DNA from: CAYMSO01 sp964393185
Lineage (GTDB): Bacteria > Patescibacteriota > Dojkabacteria > J137
Reading direction: 5' to 3'
NCBI GenBank assembly: GCA_964393185.1
Contig: CAYMSO010000011.1
Location: 1-53,275, forward strand
DNA: 53,275 nt
The number at the start of each line of letters is the position of its first letter. Within the stretch, counting starts at the first letter, position 1. Positions 7,655-16,333 of the stretch are shown in pieces. Under the pieces are notes generated by a model. It was not told the origin of the DNA. It saw nothing but the letters and a program-made list of their open reading frames with translations, and ran no database searches. A program made the translations under genes and the position numbers.

Positions 7655-8528
7655 ATTTCTTAAAAAACTTCTCAGCCTCTAAGTACTTGTTCTTTCCCCA
7701 GCTTTCTATTATTTCTTTTGTAATTGGAGTGGCCATCTGCCAGGTAAGCATAAATATAGATTTGAAAGTAGAGGTTAGTGCAGTGCTTCGCATATATAAC
7801 CCCCAAACCTCTTCTCCTTCAGCACAAGTTACTCTAATGGATTCTCCTTTAATCACAAAATCAAGATAGCATTCAAAGATAGTTCCATCAATATATCTGA
7901 ACTCTCTATTTGCAATGTAATTGGGATCTAACTGATATTGATAAGTTATTACATGTTTTGTCCACGCATTCAGAGGAACTAACTCTTTTGCAATAGTACC
8001 AGTTTTCTTTCTTGCTGCAGTTGCGGTTAAAACATCTTTGTTAACATATTCGCTGCCAAACACGTCATGAGGCATTAGTTGCGACCATGAATACATATCT
8101 ACATTTAGATCTGTATTTTCCATTGTTAGATAAACTTTTTTAGCTCCTTCAATTCCTGGATAGAACTTAAAGTTAGCATTGGCATCTTCTTTATGGAAGA
8201 TTCCCTTCAGTTCGGGTAGTATTTCGGATATTTCTACTTCAACTTTGTAAGAATCGTCACGTCTTTTTTGAAGAATTTTTCTTAAGATTGAAGGGTTTTT
8301 AGCTTTCACTTTCGTCTGCTGTTTTTGAAAACCATCGCTTTGTTCGAGTTCTACCAACTGTTTAAGAGAAAGGCTCATGAGAATATCGTAAACAGTTGTT
8401 CTGGGAATTTTTGTAAGTTTAGAAATTTGGAAGGGAGATAATTCGTCTTGTCTTAAACATTCTATATATACTTTGGCTTCGTTTTCGGTTAATCCAAATT
8501 TTTTTAGAGGTTTAATAAAATCTTTCAT
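7653..8528 (-). CDS. TrmB-family transcriptional regulator
   Basis: Residues 1-80 form a winged helix-turn-helix of the TrmB type: LKKFGLTENEAKVYIECL, then ISKLTKIPRTTVYDIL as recognition helix. The remaining 200 residues are an effector-binding-like domain without an obvious sugar-binding signature. The family regulates sugar or central-carbon genes. It is divergent from the ThDP enzyme, and two palindromes lie between them, so control of that gene and itself is a reasonable inference. A second TrmB-like regulator is at 15094. Confidence 0.85.
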   Translation of the reverse strand: MKDFIKPLKKFGLTENEAKVYIECLRQDELSPFQISKLTKIPRTTVYDILMSLSLKQLVELEQSDGFQKQQTKVKAKNPSILRKILQKRRDDSYKVEVEISEILPELKGIFHKEDANANFKFYPGIEGAKKVYLTMENTDLNVDMYSWSQLMPHDVFGSEYVNKDVLTATAARKKTGTIAKELVPLNAWTKHVITYQYQLDPNYIANREFRYIDGTIFECYLDFVIKGESIRVTCAEGEEVWGLYMRSTALTSTFKSIFMLTWQMATPITKEIIESWGKNKYLEAEKFFKK

Positions 8529-8556
8529 ATTATATATACTTATTTCTTAGTCTACA

Positions 8557-8585
8557 ACTGTCGACAGTGTGCGTCAAGTTTGACG
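8557..8585. promoter_or_regulatory. Two adjacent palindromic operators
   Basis: ACTGTCGACAGT (8557-8568) is a perfect 12-bp palindrome and CGTCAAGTTTGACG (8572-8585) a perfect 14-bp one, 3 bp apart. The second ends exactly at the end of the -35 box (TTGACG, 8580-8585) of the rightward promoter. Binding of a dimeric regulator, most simply the divergent TrmB-like protein, would block RNA polymerase. Confidence 0.6.
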
Positions 8586-8608
8586 GTATATGGAATTTTA
8601 TCTACAAT
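8580..8608 (+). promoter_or_regulatory. Promoter of the tRNA-like element and ThDP enzyme
   Basis: TTGACG (8580-8585), a 17-bp spacer and TACAAT (8603-8608). Transcription should begin near 8615, so the tRNA-like element at 8632 would be in the 5' leader of the enzyme mRNA. Confidence 0.6.
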
Positions 8609-8631
8609 CTGCTAGAATAATTTCTTAGCAT

Positions 8632-8701
8632 GGGGCCGTAGTTTAATGTAGAATGTTTGCTTCGGCAGAAGGTGTAAGCTCATCGCTTACCGGCTCCACC
8701 A
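8632..8701 (+). tRNA. tRNA-Ala-like element with atypical arms (possible pseudo-tRNA)
   Basis: Acceptor GGGGCCG pairs with CGGCTCC over 7 bp, including G3-U70, the identity pair of alanine tRNA, and is followed by A-CCA. A short D-arm (GTTT/GAAT) and a perfect T-stem (GTAAG/CTTAC) are present. The anticodon arm best folds as TTTGC-TTCG-GCAGA, a tetraloop with no room for an anticodon, and the T-loop CTCATCG lacks the usual TTCRA. The total is 67 nt before CCA, several nt short of normal. It ends 4 bp before the next ATG. It is either a degenerate tRNA-Ala or a tRNA mimic in a leader. Confidence 0.5.
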
Positions 8702-8705
8702 AAAT

Positions 8706-10289
8706 ATGACAATATCAAAATTCTTCGCGAGTTCAATCAAATCCAGTGGAATTGACACAGTTTTTGGCATTCCTTCTTATGTAGGAATGGGAATTCTTAA
8801 GTCATTTGAAGAGGAAGGGTTCAAAATCATCCTTAATTCGCACGAGCAAAACGCTGCACATGCAGCGGAAGGGTACTATTATAAAACTGGGGTGCCCGCT
8901 GTAATAAGTTTAGCAATAGGTCCAGGAGTCACGAATGCAATCACAGGAATAGCCAATGCTTATGTTGAGTCGGTACCAATGATAGTAATAGCGGCTAGAG
9001 CAGCAAATAGTTTTAGAGGTAGAAACGAGTATCATGCTAATTCAGGTTTAGGTAGAACTCTAGATGAATACACGCTACTTAAATCATGTACTAAAGCTGT
9101 ATATTATTTAGATAATATTGATAATGCTCAGTCCTTAATTAACGATGCTATAAATACTTGTTTTGGGGGAAGACCAGGACCTATTTTTATATCTATTCCA
9201 CCCGAACTGCAGGAAAAAGATATATCTATAGATAGTTTCTTTAGTTTAAATAATATTAAAGAGGATAACCAAATTTCCTCGGATTCTCTCAATTTAGTAG
9301 CGAAAGAACTTAACAAATCAGAAAGACCGATTTTAGTTCTTGGAAGTCAGATAAGAAATGTAGACAAAGGGAAGATAAGTAAGTTGATGCATTTGGATTG
9401 TCCTTATTTTACAACTTATGGGGCTAAAGGGCATGTTCCATTGACAAGCAATTACTTAGGAACAGCTTGGTATTGTAATTCTGAAATAATAACTGATTAT
9501 GTAAATTCTGCAGATTTGGTTTTGGCTATAGGAGAAGATTTTTCGGCATTTTCTATTAGAGCTTTTGGTTCGGGCTACAATCTAAAAAATAAAAAACTAA
9601 TACAGATTAATACTTTTCCAGAGGAGATAGGTAGAGTGTTTAATGTTGATATAGGAATTGCTTGTAGTTTGGAAAGTTTTCTTGATGGCTTCAATCCTAT
9701 CACCAAGTACTGGAAAGTTGATAGTTTGGTAAACTTTAAGAACGGGAATTACTCAACTCTAAGCATTATTAGGTCACTTGCAGATTTGTTACCAGATAAT
9801 TCAGTATTTTTTGCAGATGTAGGTAATGCAGGTTACGCTTCTATTACGGATTTGTGCTTAAAGAATAATCAAAAGTTCTATACTACTGGTAAGTTTGGTG
9901 TTTGCGGTTGGAGTTTGGGTAGTGCATTAGGATACAGCTTTGCGGACAGAAAGAATCCTGTCTTCAGCATTATTGGAGATCTATCTTTGAACATGAATAT
10001 TGGAGAAATTGCCAGTTTCAGTAAATTGAAGACCAATAATCACATTATTCTATTTAATAACCGATTACCACAGAATATTGCTCAAGACCAAAAAGAAGTT
10101 CTTGGCCACACAGTACAGTGCGATATGCCTACTATTGAGTTTTCTAGCATAGCGAAAGCATATGGTCTGAAATTTATTCAAATCAATGACGATACAGATT
10201 TGCAGAAATTAGCTGAACTTGATTATAGTAAATCTAATTACTTAGTCGAGGTTAAAGTTGATCCCTATGATTATCCCTTAAGGGATTAA
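8706..10289 (+). CDS. Thiamine-diphosphate-dependent enzyme (acetolactate synthase / 2-keto acid decarboxylase superfamily)
   Basis: The 527 residues have the three-domain layout of the family: an N-terminal Pyr domain with the catalytic Glu47 (SHEQNAAHAAEGYYYKTG), a central domain around 190-340, and a C-terminal PP domain. The diphosphate/Mg motif starts at Gly424 as GDLSLNMN and ends in NN, where most members have GDG. Such enzymes cleave or join 2-keto acids such as pyruvate. No small regulatory subunit or other branched-chain gene is nearby, so biosynthetic acetolactate synthase is not proven. Its leader carries a tRNA-Ala-like element, and a TrmB-like regulator is divergent. Confidence 0.88.
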   Translation: MTISKFFASSIKSSGIDTVFGIPSYVGMGILKSFEEEGFKIILNSHEQNAAHAAEGYYYKTGVPAVISLAIGPGVTNAITGIANAYVESVPMIVIAARAANSFRGRNEYHANSGLGRTLDEYTLLKSCTKAVYYLDNIDNAQSLINDAINTCFGGRPGPIFISIPPELQEKDISIDSFFSLNNIKEDNQISSDSLNLVAKELNKSERPILVLGSQIRNVDKGKISKLMHLDCPYFTTYGAKGHVPLTSNYLGTAWYCNSEIITDYVNSADLVLAIGEDFSAFSIRAFGSGYNLKNKKLIQINTFPEEIGRVFNVDIGIACSLESFLDGFNPITKYWKVDSLVNFKNGNYSTLSIIRSLADLLPDNSVFFADVGNAGYASITDLCLKNNQKFYTTGKFGVCGWSLGSALGYSFADRKNPVFSIIGDLSLNMNIGEIASFSKLKTNNHIILFNNRLPQNIAQDQKEVLGHTVQCDMPTIEFSSIAKAYGLKFIQINDDTDLQKLAELDYSKSNYLVEVKVDPYDYPLRD

Positions 10290-10529
10290 AATGTTGGTGA
10301 TGTACTTGTGAAACATTAAATAGTAAATACTAATAGATTATTTGATGAATCAAGAAAGCGATTCTCTTTGCATGATACAAAGCCTAACATTCCACTAACA
10401 AACTGAACTAAATATAAGTCAACGACATACCAACTACAAATTTCAATTCTAAAATCCAAAAAATATTTTGTCTTATTATCATTTACGATAGAGATAGCTC
10501 AACCGTGCCATTTTAAGCTAAAATCATTT

Positions 10530-11369
10530 ATGGATTCTAATATCTATAGTATAGCAACAAAAATACACGCATCCTCTAAATATAGGGGCTTATACTTTAA
10601 AACAATAGAAAGAGTTGTGGAAGATAGTTTAAAAAGATACAGTGATCCAAAACTTGCAGAAGCTAAGGCTCGGTTACAACTCCACCAAATTTGGGGAGCT
10701 TATTATAAAACAAAAGCAAAGTTCCCAAAATTACTAAAGAATTTTGAAAAAGATTTACAAGAAAGTAAAGCTTTTAAAGAAAGTATACTTCCACTACTAA
10801 AAATTCATGCCTCGGTGGATGAAAGATTGAATGAATATGAAACAATATACAATTTTATACTAGAAAATGTAGGTAAAGTTGAGAGTATTTCGGATTATGG
10901 ATGTGGTTTTAATCCAATATTATTTATGAGTTACTGGAATTCTTATCCTATCAACTATTTGGCATGCGACATAGATAGTGAGGAATTAGATTTTATAGTT
11001 AAAATATATAAAATAGCTAAAAAATATGGCTATGTGGATAACTTGGATCTGAAAACACAAGCTTCTGATCTCTATGTGGATAACTTGTTTAAGAGTCAAA
11101 TTATTTTTTTATTTAAAATAGTCCCAGTTTTGTTGCAGCAATCGCCAGAAAGATTTGCAGAAGTACTCGGTTCACTTGATTGTGAATTCTTGGTTGTCAC
11201 TTTTCCTATTGAAAGCTTATCTGGAAAAAATAAGGGAATGGAGAAGTTCTATTCAGAGCTATTTGAAAAGTATGTGGATAAGTTGTCTAAGCATAAAAAA
11301 ATAAGTATTAAGAAGCAGATTTTTTCTAATGAGCTACTTTATATAATTAAGTACAACATAGCAAATTAA
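10530..11369 (+). CDS. 16S rRNA m7G1405-type methyltransferase (FmrO/Arm/Rmt family)
   Basis: The protein matches the family that methylates G1405 N7 in the 16S rRNA A-site and confers high-level aminoglycoside resistance. Shared features are KIHASVDERL (residues 91-100), the SAM-binding loop SDYGCGFNPI (121-130), acidic CDID (146-149) and FLFKIVPVLLQQ (193-204). The family-specific SLSGKNKGM (229-237) corresponds to SLGGRxKGM. At 279 residues the length is right. A TAAAAT box ends 5 nt before the ATG. Whether it protects against aminoglycosides or modifies rRNA constitutively cannot be told from sequence. Confidence 0.85.
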   Translation: MDSNIYSIATKIHASSKYRGLYFKTIERVVEDSLKRYSDPKLAEAKARLQLHQIWGAYYKTKAKFPKLLKNFEKDLQESKAFKESILPLLKIHASVDERLNEYETIYNFILENVGKVESISDYGCGFNPILFMSYWNSYPINYLACDIDSEELDFIVKIYKIAKKYGYVDNLDLKTQASDLYVDNLFKSQIIFLFKIVPVLLQQSPERFAEVLGSLDCEFLVVTFPIESLSGKNKGMEKFYSELFEKYVDKLSKHKKISIKKQIFSNELLYIIKYNIAN

Positions 11370-11408
11370 GTTACATTTTGTTATTTTATACTATATATGT
11401 TTAGTTGA

Positions 11409-12221
11409 ATGCCAAACAATTTAACTATCGATAGAACGTCAAATGGAATAAGTTCTATACCCGATGAGTTCGGACCATGGTTCGCTGATCAATTAGGAAT
11501 AACTGACAAAATTGATCATATTGCCGAGCAGTTAGGTTCTAGCATAGAAACTTATTTAAAACATAAACTGCAAATACCCTTCGTAGGTCGAGTTTTAAAA
11601 CCCAATGGTCAAGTTGTTTTGTATGAGATAAGATCGGAGCAGACTAATTCTATTTCCATGAAATTTATAGAAGGTAATTTGAGTTTTACAGGCGAGCTCC
11701 TAAATCTTTGGTTAGTTAAATCTAGAGAACATATTGTAGCAATGAAAAATATACTTGCAAAGGTAGATAAAGATTTTACACTTGAATCTATTCCTAATAT
11801 GTCTCGGGAGGAACTATTTTCTGTATTTATTAATGTTCCTCTGCCTTCTGCCCAACTATGGTTATCGGAGTTGCAAAACTATATTAGTACAAACAATATA
11901 CCAGAACATAGAATGTTTTCTCTATTTCTAGATTCTATAAACTGCGAACTAATAGGGCTAAATTATGATTTGTTGTATGGAATCAGATTATTTATCTACA
12001 ATCCTGAATTTTTTTCTGGTACAGATGATCAGCTGCTTAAGAATATATTGGGTGAGTTTACAGAAGAAAATCGGTCAAAACTTGTCGATAGTTTATCCGC
12101 CATATTTCTTAAATTATCTATAATACAAATCAAACGAGTTTTTACAACTACTGTATTTGTAAATCGACTAGAAAATTTAGTGCAAAAGCTAGATATTTTT
12201 ATTCAGCCAAAAGAAGTATGA
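11409..12221 (+). CDS. Hypothetical protein, 270 aa
   Basis: I do not recognise this soluble, mostly helical protein. It begins MPNNLTIDRTSNGISS, has a possible beta-rich segment at about 55-95, then a long helical region ending KLDIFIQPKEV. It uses UGA as stop, confirming the standard code. It sits between the rRNA methyltransferase and the heliorhodopsin, 39 bp and 69 bp away, so they could share a transcript. Confidence 0.6.
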   Translation: MPNNLTIDRTSNGISSIPDEFGPWFADQLGITDKIDHIAEQLGSSIETYLKHKLQIPFVGRVLKPNGQVVLYEIRSEQTNSISMKFIEGNLSFTGELLNLWLVKSREHIVAMKNILAKVDKDFTLESIPNMSREELFSVFINVPLPSAQLWLSELQNYISTNNIPEHRMFSLFLDSINCELIGLNYDLLYGIRLFIYNPEFFSGTDDQLLKNILGEFTEENRSKLVDSLSAIFLKLSIIQIKRVFTTTVFVNRLENLVQKLDIFIQPKEV

Positions 12222-12290
12222 CTAAAAGCTTTCAATCACAATGAATTTGTAATACTATATTTGTATAACTTAATTTTTTAAGTTACTTAT

Positions 12291-13085
12291 ATGCTTGATT
12301 CTTTTACTAAAGGTCCAGGTGCCTTTAAGAACCTAAGAATTTTCAATCTGATAATGGGATTTCTTCATCTAGTGCAAGCGTTAGCAATGTTAGTTTTAAG
12401 TACTGATACCGAAGTTAAGTTGACTACTTCTTTTCTAAGTTCCAAAATTGTTGGAAATAAATTTATAGCAGAAACAGATTTGCAGGAGTTTACAGAAATT
12501 TCGCTCGGTCCAGCTGTTGCTGTGTTTTTGTTGCTTTCGGCAATCGCTCACTTTCTTTTAGCTTCTGAAACCTTTAATGATTGGTATAACAGCAATTTAA
12601 AGCAAGGTATAAATTATGCAAGGTGGTACGAATATGCGCTAAGCTCATCGGTAATGATAGTAATTATTGCAATACTGTGCGGAATGTACGATGTTCCAAG
12701 TCTTATTCTAATTTTCTCTCTTAATGCTTGTATGAATCTTTTTGGATTACTGATGGAGATGCAGAATTTAGGTAAAGAGAGAATTAGCTGGGTTCCTTAT
12801 GTATTTGGCATTTTTGCCGGAATAGTTCCATGGATTATAATAACTTGGTACTTTGTTTCTGCAGTAACAGGGTTTGAAGGAGAGAATCCAGTACCAGAGT
12901 TTGTATACGGAATTTTAATCTCCATTTTTATTTTCTTTAACATTTTTGCCATAAACATGTATCTTCAATATAAAAAGGTGGGACCTTGGCAGAATTATTT
13001 ATTCGGAGAAGCTGTTTATATAATACTTAGTCTTGTGGCAAAATCTGCGCTTGCATGGCAAGTATTTAGCGGAACTTTAAGATAA
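12291..13085 (+). CDS. Heliorhodopsin
   Basis: Seven hydrophobic helices in 264 residues carry the heliorhodopsin signature. These include LRIFNLIMGFLHLVQ in helix A and RWYEYALSSSVM in helix C, with the Schiff-base counterion Glu114. Others are LNACMNLFGLLMEMQN, VPEFVYGI, and LSLVAKSALAWQVFSGTL in helix G with the retinal lysine Lys251. Heliorhodopsins are light-absorbing retinal proteins with inverted membrane topology, slow photocycle and no pumping activity in studied cases; signalling or regulation of partner proteins has been proposed. No carotenoid or retinal synthesis gene is in the window, so retinal may be scavenged. Confidence 0.95.
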   Translation: MLDSFTKGPGAFKNLRIFNLIMGFLHLVQALAMLVLSTDTEVKLTTSFLSSKIVGNKFIAETDLQEFTEISLGPAVAVFLLLSAIAHFLLASETFNDWYNSNLKQGINYARWYEYALSSSVMIVIIAILCGMYDVPSLILIFSLNACMNLFGLLMEMQNLGKERISWVPYVFGIFAGIVPWIIITWYFVSAVTGFEGENPVPEFVYGILISIFIFFNIFAINMYLQYKKVGPWQNYLFGEAVYIILSLVAKSALAWQVFSGTLR

Positions 13086-13209
13086 ATTCATTTTTGCTTT
13101 TAAAGCTCCAATAGGGAGTTCTAATATTTTCATGTTTACTATTTTCTTACTATTAATTTCTTCAATCTTTAACTTAAAAAGAGTATTATGGATATAGAAA
13201 AAAATAACA

Positions 13210-14142
13210 ATGAAACTTTTGAGGTTACTAAATAAAACATCTTTATTGTATTTGGCAGTGTTTGTGGTGCTTGGATTTTTAGTTGTAGCCAAGATTAACG
13301 CTAATACTGGTACAGATCAACAGGATTGTGACGATCAGTTTGGGGTAGGTAACACAACTTACAGTAGCGGAGTATGCTATGCAAATAATCAAACAGGTTG
13401 TGACGAAATTTGGGGTTTAAGCAACACTCAATATACATCTACTCTAGGAAATTCTACCAACAGCAATTGTATTGCTATTAATCAGGCTGGATGTAATGCA
13501 ATATACGGAAGCGGCAACACCACTTATTCATTGGTTAATTCGCAGCACAGATGTATAGCTAGTAGCCAGTCGGGTTGTAATGCACTGTACGGGACAAACA
13601 ATACTCTTTATCTTACAACTCCAACACCTACAGGCAATCGATGTTTGCCTGTAAATCAGACGGGTTGCAATTCGGTATTTGGAACAGGCAATACGACCTA
13701 TGCGTTTATAAATAATCAATACTATTGTTTGGCAAATAATCAATCGGGTTGTGATGCTATATATATGTCTGGCAATACTATTTTTGTAAATAATGGCACT
13801 CCTCAAAATAGTTATTGTCGACCTGCAAGCCAGCAAGGTTGCGACATTTTTTATGGTGCAGGAAACACTACCTACAATTCAACTTTAACTGAATGTGTAG
13901 CGAATAATCAAACGGGCTGCGATAATTTGTTTCCAGGACAAAACAAAGTCTACTCCGGCCAAGGAACAACTAATGCACAAAGATGCGCACCAAAGGCACT
14001 TCCCGATACCAGTATAATTTCGGAAAATTCCGAGCTCTTTCTGGGCGGATTCTTGATTTTTATAGGATTGTACATTGTCGTCTTTATGATTAAAAGAAAT
14101 AAGACAGGTGGTGACAATCGATATAACTATCTTCGACCGTAA
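13210..14142 (+). CDS. Cysteine-repeat surface protein with C-terminal membrane anchor
   Basis: An N-terminal hydrophobic signal (about 13-30) is followed by eight imperfect repeats of 25-31 residues with the pattern GC(D/N)xxxGxGNTxY...C(x)3-4NQ, two Cys per repeat. A single C-terminal membrane helix (GGFLIFIGLYIVVFMI) and a basic tail end the protein. The repeats are Asn/Thr/Gly-rich and lie outside the membrane, so disulfide-stabilised modules on the cell surface are the natural inference. I know no family with this exact repeat. It follows the heliorhodopsin on the same strand. Confidence 0.75.
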   Translation: MKLLRLLNKTSLLYLAVFVVLGFLVVAKINANTGTDQQDCDDQFGVGNTTYSSGVCYANNQTGCDEIWGLSNTQYTSTLGNSTNSNCIAINQAGCNAIYGSGNTTYSLVNSQHRCIASSQSGCNALYGTNNTLYLTTPTPTGNRCLPVNQTGCNSVFGTGNTTYAFINNQYYCLANNQSGCDAIYMSGNTIFVNNGTPQNSYCRPASQQGCDIFYGAGNTTYNSTLTECVANNQTGCDNLFPGQNKVYSGQGTTNAQRCAPKALPDTSIISENSELFLGGFLIFIGLYIVVFMIKRNKTGGDNRYNYLRP

Positions 14143-14143
14143 C

Positions 14144-15004
14144 TTAAACACTTAGTAAAATAAGACCACTAATTGCAAAAACTATTCCAACAAAAATTTT
14201 TGTTGTTATTTCTTCTTTAAGAAATATCCTTGCCAATATTGCTAAGAATATAGGAGAGGTGGCAGTAATGGGAGCTGCAACAGAAGCGTATCCCATGCTA
14301 TAAGTTTGCCAAAACAAAATCATTGAGATGGCAATTAAAAAAGAACCAAAAATTGAATATTTATAGATCGCGAAATCGTACAATATGTGTTTAAAGTGGT
14401 TAAATTTTTGGTTCTCTAGTTTAAGAAATGCTAATGCCACTGGTATTTGAACCAACGCCAAACAAAATAAAAAGGTGCCGGGCGTGCTTTCTTCTAGTGC
14501 TTGCTTTGATAGAGTATCAGAAAAACCGACTGCAATAGCTCCAGAAAGAGGCCACAGTATATAAGTCACGTTCTGAATGCTTTTTTTATTTAATTCCTTT
14601 GGTACTACGGCTAGAATTATTCCGATTATTGTCAGCAAAATTGCTAAGGTTTCTTGCAAACTTAATAACTCGCTGTTTAATATTCTGGAAAAAATAACTG
14701 TGAATATAGAGTAAGTGCTGAACACCGTAACTGTAATCGCTATAGATCCTTTGGTGTAAATGTAGAATATATATGCTTCCGATAAGATAGCGCTTATAAT
14801 TACTACGGGTAATATATTTAATATTTCAGTTGGATCTAAATCTGTGAGAATTGCAAACGGTATCCAAAGAATTAACCCAAATATTGATTCTAGAAAGAAA
14901 GCTACAGAAGAAGGAAAATCTTTAAAACTTTTTTTAAGAAATATTTTTGCACACGCTTGAATAATTGCTGTTAATAATCCATAAATAATCATATCTATAC
15001 ACAT
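14144..15004 (-). CDS. EamA/DMT-family transporter
   Basis: 286 residues with ten predicted transmembrane helices arranged as two homologous halves of five, as in drug/metabolite transporters of the EamA type. There is no ATPase. The substrate could be an amino acid, nucleotide sugar or other metabolite. A second in-frame ATG at 14992 is an equally good start. The gene is convergent with the surface protein (1 bp between stops) and divergent from a TrmB-like regulator, which may control it. Confidence 0.85.
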   Translation of the reverse strand: MCIDMIIYGLLTAIIQACAKIFLKKSFKDFPSSVAFFLESIFGLILWIPFAILTDLDPTEILNILPVVIISAILSEAYIFYIYTKGSIAITVTVFSTYSIFTVIFSRILNSELLSLQETLAILLTIIGIILAVVPKELNKKSIQNVTYILWPLSGAIAVGFSDTLSKQALEESTPGTFLFCLALVQIPVALAFLKLENQKFNHFKHILYDFAIYKYSIFGSFLIAISMILFWQTYSMGYASVAAPITATSPIFLAILARIFLKEEITTKIFVGIVFAISGLILLSV

Positions 15005-15093
15005 TAATAACTTATTGATACGATTCTACATATCTAAGATTTAATAAAGAATTTGTTGTCACATTGATCGGACAGGTGTATATTGTAGGTAGA

Positions 15094-15912
15094 ATGAAGG
15101 ACTACTTACTAAAGCAACTACAAAACTTTGATTTAGGCCACGATGAGGCATCGATCTATCTTTTTCTTCTAGAAAGACCAAATTCAACTGCACTCAAAAT
15201 TAGTCGAGATCTAAAGCTGGCACGAACTAAAGTGTACAGAAATCTAGAAAAACTTATTTCTAAAGGTTTTGTGAAAGAAGAAATTAAGGATTACGGAACT
15301 AAATTTGTGGCAGAATCATACGAAAAGCTTAATCAATTAATTTTGCAACGTGAGAATAATCTTGCCGAAATTAAAGCTAACGCTCCAATAATTTTCAATC
15401 AGCTGGCACAATTACAGCTAGGACAAAAAAGTGAATCGAAGATTCTTCACTATCGTGGTGTAGAGGGACTTAAGCAGGTAACCTGGAATTCTACAAAGCT
15501 AAAAAGTGACCTTAGAATTTACGAAATAGAATTGATGCACTCAATGCTAGATTACGAGTTTTCCGAAAAGGCTAGAATTGAATTCACCAAGAGTAAAAGT
15601 TATAGAGTATATCAACTTACAAATGTAACTAAGTTTGCTGACTTTACTAACATCAAGGAACATGTAGCGCAATGGGAGGTAAGACATGTACCTAAAAGCG
15701 AGTTGAATATTGAATTCGAGGTATTAATCTATAACAACGTCTACTGCATGTACGAGTACAGGGATGAAGATATCTTTATCGTCGAAATTTATAACGCTAA
15801 GTTGGCTGATATGCAAAAGCAAATTTTTGACTTTATATGGAGAAATGCAAAACCATTAAAAAAATTAAGTGATTATGGCGCAGCAGAATTAGTCGGTGAT
15901 CAACCAAAATAG
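15094..15912 (+). CDS. TrmB-family transcriptional regulator
   Basis: Residues 1-75 are a winged helix with TALKISRDLKLARTKVYRNL as the HTH; the rest resembles the C-terminal domain of the regulator at 7653. ATG 15094 is preferred over the TTG at 15064 because the family begins MKDYLLKQL; a TATATT box lies 9 nt before it. It is divergent from the DMT transporter. The last 13 bp overlap the convergent small membrane protein. Confidence 0.82.
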   Translation: MKDYLLKQLQNFDLGHDEASIYLFLLERPNSTALKISRDLKLARTKVYRNLEKLISKGFVKEEIKDYGTKFVAESYEKLNQLILQRENNLAEIKANAPIIFNQLAQLQLGQKSESKILHYRGVEGLKQVTWNSTKLKSDLRIYEIELMHSMLDYEFSEKARIEFTKSKSYRVYQLTNVTKFADFTNIKEHVAQWEVRHVPKSELNIEFEVLIYNNVYCMYEYRDEDIFIVEIYNAKLADMQKQIFDFIWRNAKPLKKLSDYGAAELVGDQPK

Positions 15913-16283
15913 CTAGGAGAATTAGCTCTTTTGTATTGAATATGATCGTAAAGTAAGTAGGTAGTTAGAGATATTCCAGTTATTAGGAAAAATGCTCCTA
16001 TAAATACAAATTTCCGAGCTTCTGGGCTAATACTTTTAGGCAATATGCTTATTGTCGGCTCGTCTGTCGAAACACCAGCTACCCGCCCTGAATCATCTAT
16101 TACGTTGCTTGTTTTACTAGCTACTTGATTATTTATTTCGCTTGAAGATGAAGTGTTTTGATAATAGGCAATACCTAGTATTGGTAATGCAAAAAATACC
16201 AGAACACTAAACATAATCACCAATGCTTTAGTAGTATCTAATTCTAATTTCAATGGCGGCATTTCTCTAATGTTGTTATACAT
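15900..16283 (-). CDS. Small membrane protein with two TM helices
   Basis: 127 residues: TM helix at about 20-41, an extracytoplasmic Ser/Asn-rich linker, and a second TM helix at about 90-111, with both ends in the cytoplasm by charge. I do not recognise the family. It is the last gene of a minus-strand run with amidase, ruvX and mltG, 50 bp after mltG, which hints at an envelope role. Confidence 0.6.
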   Translation of the reverse strand: MYNNIREMPPLKLELDTTKALVIMFSVLVFFALPILGIAYYQNTSSSSEINNQVASKTSNVIDDSGRVAGVSTDEPTISILPKSISPEARKFVFIGAFFLITGISLTTYLLYDHIQYKRANSPSYFG

Positions 16284-16333
16284 TTTAACTATCTTTATCT
16301 AAATTATATTCTATATTAAATTTTCAAATTTGA

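Noticed and set aside
8600..8705. TPP riboswitch before the ThDP enzyme
   Set aside because: The conserved CTGAGA and related thi-box elements are absent; the leader is occupied by the tRNA-like fold.
10290..10529. Riboswitch or small gene in the gap before the rRNA methyltransferase
   Set aside because: I found no conserved aptamer motif, no terminator and no convincing ORF; only a TAAAAT box near the end.
13077..13292. Minus-strand 71-aa ORF
   Set aside because: It overlaps the start of the surface-protein gene, has no recognisable family and reads as an antisense shadow.
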